DNA from: Blastocatellia bacterium | Lineage (GTDB): Bacteria > Acidobacteriota > Blastocatellia > HR10 > J050 | NCBI GenBank assembly: GCA_026985075.1 | Contig: JALSQX010000041.1 | Span: 1 to 49,840 of the forward strand | Length of the DNA stretch: 49,840 nucleotides | Direction of reading: 5' to 3' | Part shown: positions 36,682-44,896 of the stretch, piece after piece | Numbering within the stretch: position 1 is the stretch's first letter | Layout: each line of letters begins with the position of its first letter | The notes under the pieces: model-generated | Seen by the model: only the letters and a program-made list of their open reading frames with translations | The model's database searches: none | Told to the model about the DNA's origin: nothing | Program-made: the position numbers and the translations under genes

Positions 36682-37836
36682 ATGGCCGTGAAGGAACTCA
36701 AGGTGGAACCCGAACCAACTCCCATCACCCGAAGAGAGAGACGAAACCGCGCCAGTCAGTTGGCCGAGCTTCTCGAACGCCATCGCGGCGAGCGCCATGC
36801 TATCGTCTTGCAGGATTATCCCGATCCCGATGCCATTTCCTCAGCATTCGCGCATCGTCTCATCTCCGCGCGATTCGAGATCGAAGCCGATCTCCTCTAC
36901 AAGGGTCGCATCTCTCACCAGGAGAATCGCGCCCTGGTGCAGCTCGTGGAGGTGCCCCTGGTGCGCATCTCCGACGAGGCGCAATTGAAAGGCTATCAGC
37001 ACAGCGTGTTCGTGGATAATCAGGGGACGACCTCATCATTGACGCCGATGCTGGACCGAGCAGGCATCAAGCCGCTGGTCATCGTCGATCACCACGAGGT
37101 CCAGGATGTCATTCACGCCGAATTCGAAGACATTCGAAAAATCGGAGCGACGGCGACCATCTACACCGAGTACTTGCGCGACGGATTGCTCAATCTGGAT
37201 CGCTCCAACACGGCCCACGTGCGACTGGCGACGGCGCTCATGCACGGACTGCGCAGCGAGACGAACGGGCTCATTCATGCACGTCAGGAGGATATGGAAG
37301 CGGCCACTTTCCTGACGCCTTTCATCGATGCCTCATTGCTCGATCAGATTCTCCACATCAAACGATCCAAACGCGTCATGGACATCATTCGCGACGCCCT
37401 GGCCAATCGCATGGTGGTGGAAAACTACAGCATCTCTGGCATCGGCTTTCTGCGCGCCGAAGATCGTGATGGCATTCCCCAAGCCGCGGACTTCCTCATG
37501 ACCGAAGAGAACGTTCACACGGCGATCGTCTACGGCATCGTATTCAAAGAGGATGGCGAAGCCCTGATCGGGTCCATGCGAACGACCAAGCTCACGCTCG
37601 ATGTGGACGAATTCCTCAAAGATGCCCTCGGGGGGAGAGAACGCGGGCACTACTACGGTGGGGGGCGTCGCGGCGCCGGTGGCTTCGAGATTCCCATTCG
37701 CTTTCTCGCTGGTCAATTCGATGAGGAGATGATGGCGCTCAAATGGAAGATCTACGATGAAGTCATCAAGCGAAAGCTGCTGGCCAAAATCGGCGTCTCC
37801 GCGCCTAAGACGGCCGGCGAAGGAAGCAAGCAGTGA
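36682..37836 (+). CDS. DHH-family phosphoesterase (NrnA-like)
   Basis: The product is 384 residues from MAVKELKVEPEPTPITRRER. The DHH motifs are present: HAIVLQDYPDPDAISSAFAH (D-x-D), VFVDNQGTTSS, and VIVDHHEVQDV (the D-H-H triad). The C-terminal DHHA1-like part ends near FEIPIRFLAG. Members cut short oligoribonucleotides or cyclic dinucleotides (NrnA, PAP phosphatase). Here the first motif is longer than in NrnA, so the substrate is uncertain. Start at 36682, with GGAGGA 6 nt before it; an upstream extension to 36283 is repeat DNA. A role in degrading linear products of cyclic oligoadenylate is possible but speculative. Confidence 0.85.
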   Translation: MAVKELKVEPEPTPITRRERRNRASQLAELLERHRGERHAIVLQDYPDPDAISSAFAHRLISARFEIEADLLYKGRISHQENRALVQLVEVPLVRISDEAQLKGYQHSVFVDNQGTTSSLTPMLDRAGIKPLVIVDHHEVQDVIHAEFEDIRKIGATATIYTEYLRDGLLNLDRSNTAHVRLATALMHGLRSETNGLIHARQEDMEAATFLTPFIDASLLDQILHIKRSKRVMDIIRDALANRMVVENYSISGIGFLRAEDRDGIPQAADFLMTEENVHTAIVYGIVFKEDGEALIGSMRTTKLTLDVDEFLKDALGGRERGHYYGGGRRGAGGFEIPIRFLAGQFDEEMMALKWKIYDEVIKRKLLAKIGVSAPKTAGEGSKQ

Positions 37837-37867
37837 GCCGTGAAGTCGGTCACGACGCCACCCGACC

Positions 37868-38923
37868 ATGGCCGGGATGAACTCCCATCGACTGAGATGC
37901 GCCGCGACCGTCGTTTTGGTGGCGGTTCTCACGCCGACCACGTTTCCCTCTCCGCGGAATCCGGCTCGCCCACCTCTCCCGGCGACCATTAGAATTCCCG
38001 TCACCGTCCTGGACAAAGAGACGGGCGCACCCTATTCCCAATTGAACAGAGAACGCTTTCAGGTCCTGGAGGATGGCGTTGGCCAACCGATCACCGGGTT
38101 CATCCCGGCTGAGGAGAGAACGAGTGCAGTGATCCTGCTGGAGGCCAGTCGTCGGCTCTATTGGATATACCCGGGCGACGCTCGCGCGCTCCTGGAGACG
38201 CTGACGGCGTCGCTCGCTTCTTCACTCGGCGTGTTGCTCGACGCGGCCGACTATCTGGCGCTGGTGAGCTTCGATGCCCGGCCTCACGTCTGGGTCGACT
38301 TCACCAGCACCGGTCGCCCGCTGCAGCACGCGCTGGCCAGTCTCCAGGAGCAGGCCCTCCCGCGCCCCAGCAGCAATCTCTACGACGCCCTCCTCTTCCT
38401 CCTCAGCGGCGGCACTGATGACCAGGGGACCGAATATCGAGGGATGCCAGAGATCGGAGGGAAGACGGCCATCATCCTGATGGCGACGGGATGGGACACG
38501 GCCAGTCGAGCCTCGGCGAAAGTGGTGTGGCACCGGTTAGAGCGCGCCGGCGTGCCCGTTCACGTCATTGGCCTGACCGAGCTCATCTATGAGCGCCTGG
38601 AACCATTCGTCTCATCTTCAGCGTTGCTCGGCGTCGCCCGGGCGGTTCGCACGCTTCGCGCGCTCGCCGAGCGAAGCGGCGGTCGCTTCGTGGAGCTGAC
38701 CGCCGAAGGGCAACTCTCCTCAGCGCTCCACCTCATCGCCAATGCCCTCAGCGGTCAATACGTCCTGGAGGTCACCCTCACCCCGTCCGGGCGCCGGCCC
38801 GGAAAACACACTATCGACGTCCTCGTCGATGTCGATGGAGATGGTCATCCCGACAACGCTCGATTGACGCTCTCTCATCCCCGAACTCTTCATATGCCCA
38901 AATCGAGCGCTTCCGTGAAGTGA
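37868..38923 (+). CDS. Acidobacterial VWFA-related secreted protein
   Basis: The 351-residue protein has a signal sequence (RCAATVVLVAVLTPTTFPSP) and a VWFA-related domain of the kind common in Acidobacteria: PVTVLDKETGAPYSQLNRER, FQVLEDGVGQPITGFIPAEE, then SAVILLEASRRLYWI. In most members the last part has a D-x-S-x-S metal site; here it reads LEASRR, so the MIDAS is lost. The fold continues with DYLALVSFDARPHVW and LYDALLFLLSGG. Extracytoplasmic, function unknown. It starts 31 nt after the DHH gene, so the two may be one operon. Confidence 0.8.
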   Translation: MAGMNSHRLRCAATVVLVAVLTPTTFPSPRNPARPPLPATIRIPVTVLDKETGAPYSQLNRERFQVLEDGVGQPITGFIPAEERTSAVILLEASRRLYWIYPGDARALLETLTASLASSLGVLLDAADYLALVSFDARPHVWVDFTSTGRPLQHALASLQEQALPRPSSNLYDALLFLLSGGTDDQGTEYRGMPEIGGKTAIILMATGWDTASRASAKVVWHRLERAGVPVHVIGLTELIYERLEPFVSSSALLGVARAVRTLRALAERSGGRFVELTAEGQLSSALHLIANALSGQYVLEVTLTPSGRRPGKHTIDVLVDVDGDGHPDNARLTLSHPRTLHMPKSSASVK

Positions 38924-39013
38924 CCGATTGTGTGGTTCATGGCCGCTCGACCAGGCTGGCTTCACGACCGCTCCTCCCTTCGGAGAGCGCCTACAATTTC
39001 GTGAGGGCCCGGC

Positions 39014-41404
39014 TCAGGCGACCTCGGCCACGGCCAGGCGCTCGGCCAGTTGAGGGATGGCGGCGGTGAGGACTTCCTCAATCCGCTCGACGAAGATGAA
39101 TTCCATCTCCTGGCGCACATGGTCGGGCAGCTCGCGCAAGTCTTTTTCGTTCTCTTTGGGCAGAATGATGCGTCGAATCCCGGCTCGACGCGCGGCCAGG
39201 ACTTTCTCCTTGATGCCGCCCACCGGTAACACCAATCCGGCCAGGGTGATCTCCCCGGTCATCGCCGTATCGCTCCTGGCCGGGCACTGGGTGTACAACG
39301 AGGCCAGCGCCGTGGCCATGGTGACGCCCGCCGAGGGACCATCCTTGGGGATGGCGCCGGCGGGGACGTGAATATGTACGCCCGAACGGCGGAAGATCTT
39401 GGAATCGATGCCCAGTTCCTGAGCGTGAGACCAGATGTAACTCTGCGCCGCCCGCGCCGACTCCTTCATCACATCGCCCAACTGTCCGGTCAACGTGAGC
39501 CCGCGGCCATCGGGCAGCAAGGCCGCCTCCACATAGATGACATCCCCGCCCGTCTCGGTCCAGGCCACGCCCGCGGCTACGCCCGGGGGCAACTCCGGCC
39601 GCGCCTGTTCGCGGGAATAGGTCTCCGGCCCCAACATCTCCACCAGATCTTCGACTCGAATGGTGACCGGATCGGTCTTGCCCTCGGCGAATCGCAAGGC
39701 CACTTTTCGCGCCAGACGGCCGATGGCGCGCTCCAGTTGTCGCACGCCGGCTTCGCGGGTGTACCGGGCGATGATGCGCTCCAGCGCCTCATCGGTGATC
39801 ACGCACTGCTCTTCGGTCAATCCCGCTTCTTTCAACTGCCGGGGGATCAGATAGCGCTTAGCAATTTGAACCTTCTCTTCATCGCTATAGCCCGCCAACC
39901 GCAAGACCTCCATGCGATCCAGAAGCGGACTGGGAATGCTGGCCAAGGTGTTGGCCGTAGTGATGAAGAAGACTTTGGACAGATCGAAGGGGAGGTCGAG
40001 ATAGTTATCCCGGAACTGCCGATTCTGCTCGGGGTCCAGGATCTCCAGCAGCGCCGCCGCCGGATCGCCGCGGAAATCCCGCCCCAACTTATCCACCTCG
40101 TCCAGCATGAGCAGCGGATTATTCACGCCCGCCCGACGAATGGCTTGGATGATGCGGCCCGGCATGGCGCCGATGTATGTCCGCCGATGCCCCCGGAGTT
40201 CGGCTTCATCGTGGAGGCCGCCCAGGCTCATCCGCTCGAACTTCCGCCCCATGGCCCGAGCGATGGATTGACCGAGCGACGTCTTGCCCACGCCCGGCGG
40301 CCCGACGAAGCAGAGAATGGGCGCTTTGGCATCGGGATTGAGCTTGAGCACGCCCAGGTGTTCCAGAATCCGCTCCTTGACCTCCTCCAGATTGTAATGA
40401 TCCTCGTCCAGCACCTGTCGTACGCGGGCCAGGTCCAATCGGTCCTCGGTGCCCTTGCGCCAGGGCAATTCCAGGACCAACTCCAGGTAGGTGCGAATGA
40501 CATGATGCTCGGGCGAGGCGGCGGGCAGCCGCTCCAGGCGCGATAACTCCCGCTCGGCTTCCCGGCGCACTTCGTCGGGCATGTCCGTCTCGGCCAGCCG
40601 CTGACGGAGTTCCTCGATCTCCGCCTGTTCGGGGCTCTTCTCGCCCAACTCTTGTTGAATGGCCCGCAATTGCTGCCGGAGCAAGTATTCGCGCTGCTCC
40701 TTGGTCATCTCGGTCTGCGCCTGAGTGGCGATCTTCTTGCGCAACTCCAGCACCTGGATCTCATGCGCCATGTACTGATGCATGAGCCGCAACGCCTCGA
40801 CGCGCGTCTTGGCTTCCAGCAACGACTGCGCCCGTTCCACGTCCAGGCTCATCATCGACGCCAGCAGATAGACGAGCTGCAAGGGATTCTGCGTCCCGGC
40901 CAACAATTGCGTCACTTCCGCCGGAGCCTGCGGTTGAATGAGCTCGACGGCCTTCCCCACCAGATCGAGTAGCTCCCGATGCAGCGCCTCAACCTCTGCC
41001 CCCTCATCCTCGGGCAGGGGAATGACCTCCACGCGCGCTTTCAAATAAGGCTCGGTTTGCTCCATCTCGATGAGTCGCACCCGCTCCACACCCTGGACGA
41101 TGATGTCCATGGTGTTCTCTCCCGAGCGAACCATCCGTTTGATGACCGCCTTGGTGCCCATGGTGTGGAGATCTTCCTGACGCGGCACTTCGATGGAGGC
41201 TTCCCGCTGGGCGACGACCAGGATCTCTTTCTCCTCGCTGGCCAAGGCCGCTTCCACCGCCGCGAGCGAAGCCGGCCGTCCCACCGACAGCGGCATCAGG
41301 AGATAGGGGAAGAGCACGGTGTTCTTGACCGGAAGAACGGGGAGTACGTATTGCTTCGTCACTTGGAGTTCTCTTCCTTCCTCTCGTCTTGTTTCTTCGT
41401 TCAT
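39014..41404 (-). CDS. lon: ATP-dependent protease La (Lon)
   Basis: The 796-residue LonA has an N-terminal substrate domain from VTKQYVLPVLPVKNTVLFPY, a AAA+ module with Walker A FVGPPGVGKTSLGQ and Walker B NPLLMLDEVDKLGRD, and a protease domain with catalytic Ser in PKDGPSAGVTMATAL (near residue 690) and Lys in LPVGGIKEKVLAARRAG (near residue 732). It degrades misfolded proteins and could degrade antitoxins such as those encoded in the CRISPR region (inference). I chose the start at 41404 (MNEETRREEG); an upstream Met at 41458 adds 18 residues unlike the family. A strong promoter candidate lies upstream. Confidence 0.98.
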   Translation of the reverse strand: MNEETRREEGRELQVTKQYVLPVLPVKNTVLFPYLLMPLSVGRPASLAAVEAALASEEKEILVVAQREASIEVPRQEDLHTMGTKAVIKRMVRSGENTMDIIVQGVERVRLIEMEQTEPYLKARVEVIPLPEDEGAEVEALHRELLDLVGKAVELIQPQAPAEVTQLLAGTQNPLQLVYLLASMMSLDVERAQSLLEAKTRVEALRLMHQYMAHEIQVLELRKKIATQAQTEMTKEQREYLLRQQLRAIQQELGEKSPEQAEIEELRQRLAETDMPDEVRREAERELSRLERLPAASPEHHVIRTYLELVLELPWRKGTEDRLDLARVRQVLDEDHYNLEEVKERILEHLGVLKLNPDAKAPILCFVGPPGVGKTSLGQSIARAMGRKFERMSLGGLHDEAELRGHRRTYIGAMPGRIIQAIRRAGVNNPLLMLDEVDKLGRDFRGDPAAALLEILDPEQNRQFRDNYLDLPFDLSKVFFITTANTLASIPSPLLDRMEVLRLAGYSDEEKVQIAKRYLIPRQLKEAGLTEEQCVITDEALERIIARYTREAGVRQLERAIGRLARKVALRFAEGKTDPVTIRVEDLVEMLGPETYSREQARPELPPGVAAGVAWTETGGDVIYVEAALLPDGRGLTLTGQLGDVMKESARAAQSYIWSHAQELGIDSKIFRRSGVHIHVPAGAIPKDGPSAGVTMATALASLYTQCPARSDTAMTGEITLAGLVLPVGGIKEKVLAARRAGIRRIILPKENEKDLRELPDHVRQEMEFIFVERIEEVLTAAIPQLAERLAVAEVA

Positions 41405-41626
41405 ATCCGATCCTCCTCGGGCGAAGACCGCATCGAGCCACTCAATGCCGTCGGCCATGGACCGCCCCGGCGTGCTCTCTGCCCGGCCCTCAATTCCCGG
41501 ATGGGCGTCACTATTGTCTCACTCGACCAGATTGCCAGAGGGTTCGTCGGCACCGCTCTGCCTCCCTCTCCATCGACCAGAATGACCACCGGCGACCACT
41601 CTGATCGAAAACTTGACTTCATAACC

Positions 41627-41655
41627 ATAATAAAATGTGAGTCGCTTGCTGTCAA
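41627..41655 (-). promoter_or_regulatory. Sigma70-type promoter candidate for lon
   Basis: On the minus strand TTGACA (41650-41655) is followed after exactly 17 nt by TATTAT (41627-41632). The first box is perfect and the second is 5 of 6. It points to lon with a leader of about 215 nt. The flanking 41656-42018 shows no gene that I can support. Confidence 0.65.
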
Positions 41656-42018
41656 GATACTTGACGCTCATCGAGAAATTCGCCACGGCCACAGAGTCAA
41701 TGGCTGTAGAATCAATGGGTTACAGTGCACCGAGGAACGATCTCGAAAAGATCAGTGATGGGTCGAGTTTGTCAGAAACATGGAACTGCCGGGATCGCCG
41801 AGGTCTCAGAGGGTCTTTCTCTTTGCACTCGTCGCCTTGGCCGGTATCATCTCCGGCCACTGGGCCGGAGGAGTCTCGGAGGGTCTTCTCTCTACGCGCC
41901 CGGCGCCTTCGTGAAGATGAGGCCCGGGATGACGAATCCTCCCGTTTTTTCTCGGCGCGCCTGGCGCCCCCTGGGATGATTTTGACGATCTCTGCGCGAG
42001 GGGCGCCTGGATTACACT

Positions 42019-42780
42019 TTATGTCCTCCTTTTTCGATGAGCCCGGAAATGTTTGTCCAGGAGTTCGCGCGCCCGGCGCCGGTTATCGAGGTATTCGACC
42101 TCGTAGCCGGGATCGGGCGCCTGGGTGAGGATGGATTCCAGAAGGCGCCGGGCCTCTTGCCGCCGACCGGCCTTCAGGTAACTCTCGGCCAGGAACAGTT
42201 CGGCCAGCGAGTTATTGGGACCGATCTGGAGGGCCCGCTGGAGGGAGCGAATGCCACGGTTGAGATTCCCGCCGAACAGGCCGGGCACTTCGGCGTCCAG
42301 CTTTCCCAGCACGGCGTAAGCGCTCCCATTTTCGAACCGAGGATCGAGCCGGATGACAGCCTCCAGCTCGCGGCGCATGGGTTTGACCAGTCGCCAGCGC
42401 GTGAAGATGCTCTTCTGCTGACCGTACTCGCCGTAGTTGGCTGCCAGCCAGAAGTGCCCCTCGGGTCGATCGGGCTTCAATTGGACGGCGCGCCGGCCCG
42501 CCTCGATGCCGCGCTTGAAGGTGATGACTCTCTCTCGCTTGACGGTGAGGTGTTTGCCGAGAAAGTGATAAGCCCGCGCCAATCGCCAGAGCGCCGCGTA
42601 ATCGTCCGGGCGCTCATCGAGTATCTCGTTGAGCAGGGCGATGGTCTGGTGCACGTGCTGGAGGTCGGCGCGCTGGGCGAACAGGCGATCGGCGCGAGCG
42701 AGCCGCTCATTCTGAGCCTCGGCGACGATGGCGACGAGCAACAGGCTCCCGATCAGCCATCGACATCGTTTGAGCGCCAT
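42019..42780 (-). CDS. TPR-repeat protein with signal sequence (TatT-like)
   Basis: The 253-residue product starts with a hydrophobic export signal (WLIGSLLLVAIVAEA) and continues with tetratricopeptide-type helix pairs such as QTIALLNEILDERPDDYAAL and SLQRALQIGPNNSLAELFLA. The segment HFWLAANYGEYGQQKSIFTR and GSAYAVLGKLDAEVPGLFGG resemble the TatT component of TRAP-associated proteins, so a periplasmic scaffold role is possible. It begins about 80 nt downstream of the subtilase gene in the same direction and may be co-transcribed with it. Confidence 0.7.
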   Translation of the reverse strand: MALKRCRWLIGSLLLVAIVAEAQNERLARADRLFAQRADLQHVHQTIALLNEILDERPDDYAALWRLARAYHFLGKHLTVKRERVITFKRGIEAGRRAVQLKPDRPEGHFWLAANYGEYGQQKSIFTRWRLVKPMRRELEAVIRLDPRFENGSAYAVLGKLDAEVPGLFGGNLNRGIRSLQRALQIGPNNSLAELFLAESYLKAGRRQEARRLLESILTQAPDPGYEVEYLDNRRRARELLDKHFRAHRKRRT

Positions 42781-42858
42781 GGACGCATACCCCTCGCGAT
42801 CTTGCGCTGAGCTGACTCGGGCGAATGGGCCGAGATCAGCCTGGCATGATCGCCGCCA

Positions 42859-44685
42859 TCACGGCGAAATGGTGACCTCCAGTTGATTGGATTCTGCCAT
42901 GTTGCCCACGTTATCGAACACGCGAATGAGGAAGTAGTAAGTGCGCGGCAGAAGTCCCTCGGGCACGGTGAGCGTCTCGGGCGTACCCGCCGGTTGCGGG
43001 AAACGCACGTCCTCAATGCGCTGAGCGAATCGCAGATTCGATGGCGTGATTGGTGCAGTGAGGAATCGGATGTCGTAAAACGCCGCTTGTCCCTCCTGAC
43101 CGTCATCTCCGGTCGCCGTCCAGGCGAGCGTGAGCGGAGACGACCCCTCGACCACGTGGAAATCGGTGATCGGCGCCGGAGGAACGCGATCGTCTTCCAG
43201 CGCCCGCTCGGCGTTGATGCGCCCGCCCGAGACAGTGGTATCGAGCAGGGTCTCGAACCGATCCACGCATCCCCGCAGGCGCGTTTTCACCTGAGCTGGC
43301 GCGATCTCGGGAAAGGCCGAATAGATCAGCGCCGCCACGCCGCTGGTGATGGCCGTCGCCGGCGACGTCCCCAGTCCGCTGAGGATGCCATCGGCGCGGC
43401 CGAGTTCAGCCGAGGAGTCGCGGACGGTGAGGCCGAAGATTCCCTCGCCGGGAGCGCCGACATCGACGCTCCGGCGACCGAAATTGGAGAATTGACTCAA
43501 CCGATTGAACCGATCGGTGGAGGCCACCGAAACGACATTCTCCAGAGTGAGCGAATAATTCGACGGGTAGAACGCCGCCTGGTCATTATCATCGCCGATG
43601 CCGTCCTCGCCACCGTTTCCGGCGGCGGCCAGGGCGACGATGCCCGCCTCACCGGCGGCGCGCAAGGCCTGTTCCACGCTGCGACTGCGCCCGGCGCCGC
43701 CGAAGCTCATGTTGATGACGCGGACGCCGTGCGCAGCCATCATGGTGGCGTAAGCGATGGCCTGCACTTCCAGAGAGACGAACACCCTGCCGGAGGCGCC
43801 GGCGACTTTCAATGGGAGCACGCGGCTTCCCCAACTCACTCCGGCGACGTCCCGGGCGTTATTGGTGGCCGCCGCGGCGATGCTGCTCATCCAGGTGCCG
43901 TGTCCGTTCTCGTCATCGGGCTGTGGATCTCGACGCGGGAAATCCCAACCCGAGACGTCGTCGACGAATCCGTTGCCGTCATCATCGCGCCGGTTGTTGG
44001 GAATCTCCCCCGGATTGACGAAGAGTTTGCCCTCCATATCGGGATGCGTCAGATCCAATCCCGAATCGATCACCGCGATGACGACGTCAGGATCGCCGGT
44101 CGTGATGTCCCACGCCTCGGGCGCTCGAATATCGGCGCGCCGGCGGACGTCGGCGATCCGATGCTTCAAATGCCACTGGAATCGAAACAGCCGGTCATTG
44201 GGCACGATGGTGAGGTGGCGAATGTAGTCCGGCTCGGCGTATTCCACGATATCCGGATACTGCCGCATGAGTTCTTCGGCCAAACGCGGCGCATCGATAG
44301 GCCGAGCGAACCGCAGCAGAAACAGGCGATCCAACCCGTATTTCCGGAACAGCCGAGCGGCCGCCTGAACGGCCGGAGATTGAGAGGCGAGCGTCGCCCG
44401 ATCGAGACCCGGCGATGATTGGCCCGTCCCTCTCAGTGGAATCAATCGCTCCACTTCCACCAGGGAGGCTCGGGCCCTCAGATCCCTCAACACGGGATTG
44501 ATGAACGCAGCCAGGGGCGCGCTGACGCGAACGTCGGCGGGGACGGGCGCTCGCTGAGTGAAACAGACGATGAGGTGGTCATCGACGTATTCGACGTCGC
44601 TCGATGACGACCTTCCAACGCCGAGAGAATGAACGGAGAGAGAACCAGCGAACAGGACGATGAATAACGCGATGGGAACCCTCAT
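42859..44685 (-). CDS. Secreted subtilisin-family (S8) serine protease
   Basis: The product is 608 residues from MRVPIALFIVLFAGSLSVHS, a signal peptide. An inhibitor-like propeptide (about 25-155) precedes the S8 domain with the full triad: Asp in VIAVIDSGLDLTHPDMEG, His in DENGHGTWMSSIAAA, and Ser in LGTSPATAITSGVAALIYS. A fibronectin-like C-terminal domain (DFHVVEGSSPLTLAWTATGD) follows. It should act outside the cell. I set the start at 44685 because GGAGGAG lies just upstream and the signal peptide begins there; the frame is open to 44826 without family features. Confidence 0.93.
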   Translation of the reverse strand: MRVPIALFIVLFAGSLSVHSLGVGRSSSSDVEYVDDHLIVCFTQRAPVPADVRVSAPLAAFINPVLRDLRARASLVEVERLIPLRGTGQSSPGLDRATLASQSPAVQAAARLFRKYGLDRLFLLRFARPIDAPRLAEELMRQYPDIVEYAEPDYIRHLTIVPNDRLFRFQWHLKHRIADVRRRADIRAPEAWDITTGDPDVVIAVIDSGLDLTHPDMEGKLFVNPGEIPNNRRDDDGNGFVDDVSGWDFPRRDPQPDDENGHGTWMSSIAAAATNNARDVAGVSWGSRVLPLKVAGASGRVFVSLEVQAIAYATMMAAHGVRVINMSFGGAGRSRSVEQALRAAGEAGIVALAAAGNGGEDGIGDDNDQAAFYPSNYSLTLENVVSVASTDRFNRLSQFSNFGRRSVDVGAPGEGIFGLTVRDSSAELGRADGILSGLGTSPATAITSGVAALIYSAFPEIAPAQVKTRLRGCVDRFETLLDTTVSGGRINAERALEDDRVPPAPITDFHVVEGSSPLTLAWTATGDDGQEGQAAFYDIRFLTAPITPSNLRFAQRIEDVRFPQPAGTPETLTVPEGLLPRTYYFLIRVFDNVGNMAESNQLEVTISP

Positions 44686-44745
44686 GTATCTCCTCCACTT
44701 TTCGTCGATGTAGCCCGAATCGACCATCTCTATGGGCCTCGTCCT

Positions 44746-44754
44746 AGTATAGCA
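44746..44754 (-). promoter_or_regulatory. Extended -10 promoter candidate for the subtilase gene
   Basis: On the minus strand TGCTATACT (44754 to 44746) fits an extended -10 element (TGn followed by TATACT). It lies about 60 nt before the subtilase start. No good -35 box is seen. Confidence 0.45.
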
Positions 44755-44827
44755 CGCTGGCGGCGATTCTTCACTGGCTGGAGAATCGCGATGACCACTG
44801 ACGGGAGATATGGGGCGCCGAGGCATC

Positions 44828-44856
44828 TTTACGCCACCACGACCAGCCGGTATACT
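44828..44856 (+). promoter_or_regulatory. Promoter candidate for the aconitase-family gene
   Basis: On the plus strand TTTACG (44828-44833) and TATACT (44851-44856) are 17 nt apart, matching 4 of 6 and 5 of 6. It lies about 40 nt before the start codon at 44897 and diverges from the subtilase promoter. Confidence 0.5.
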
Positions 44857-44896
44857 AACGTATGCGGCTTCAATCCTCGACGAGGAGTAATGGACG

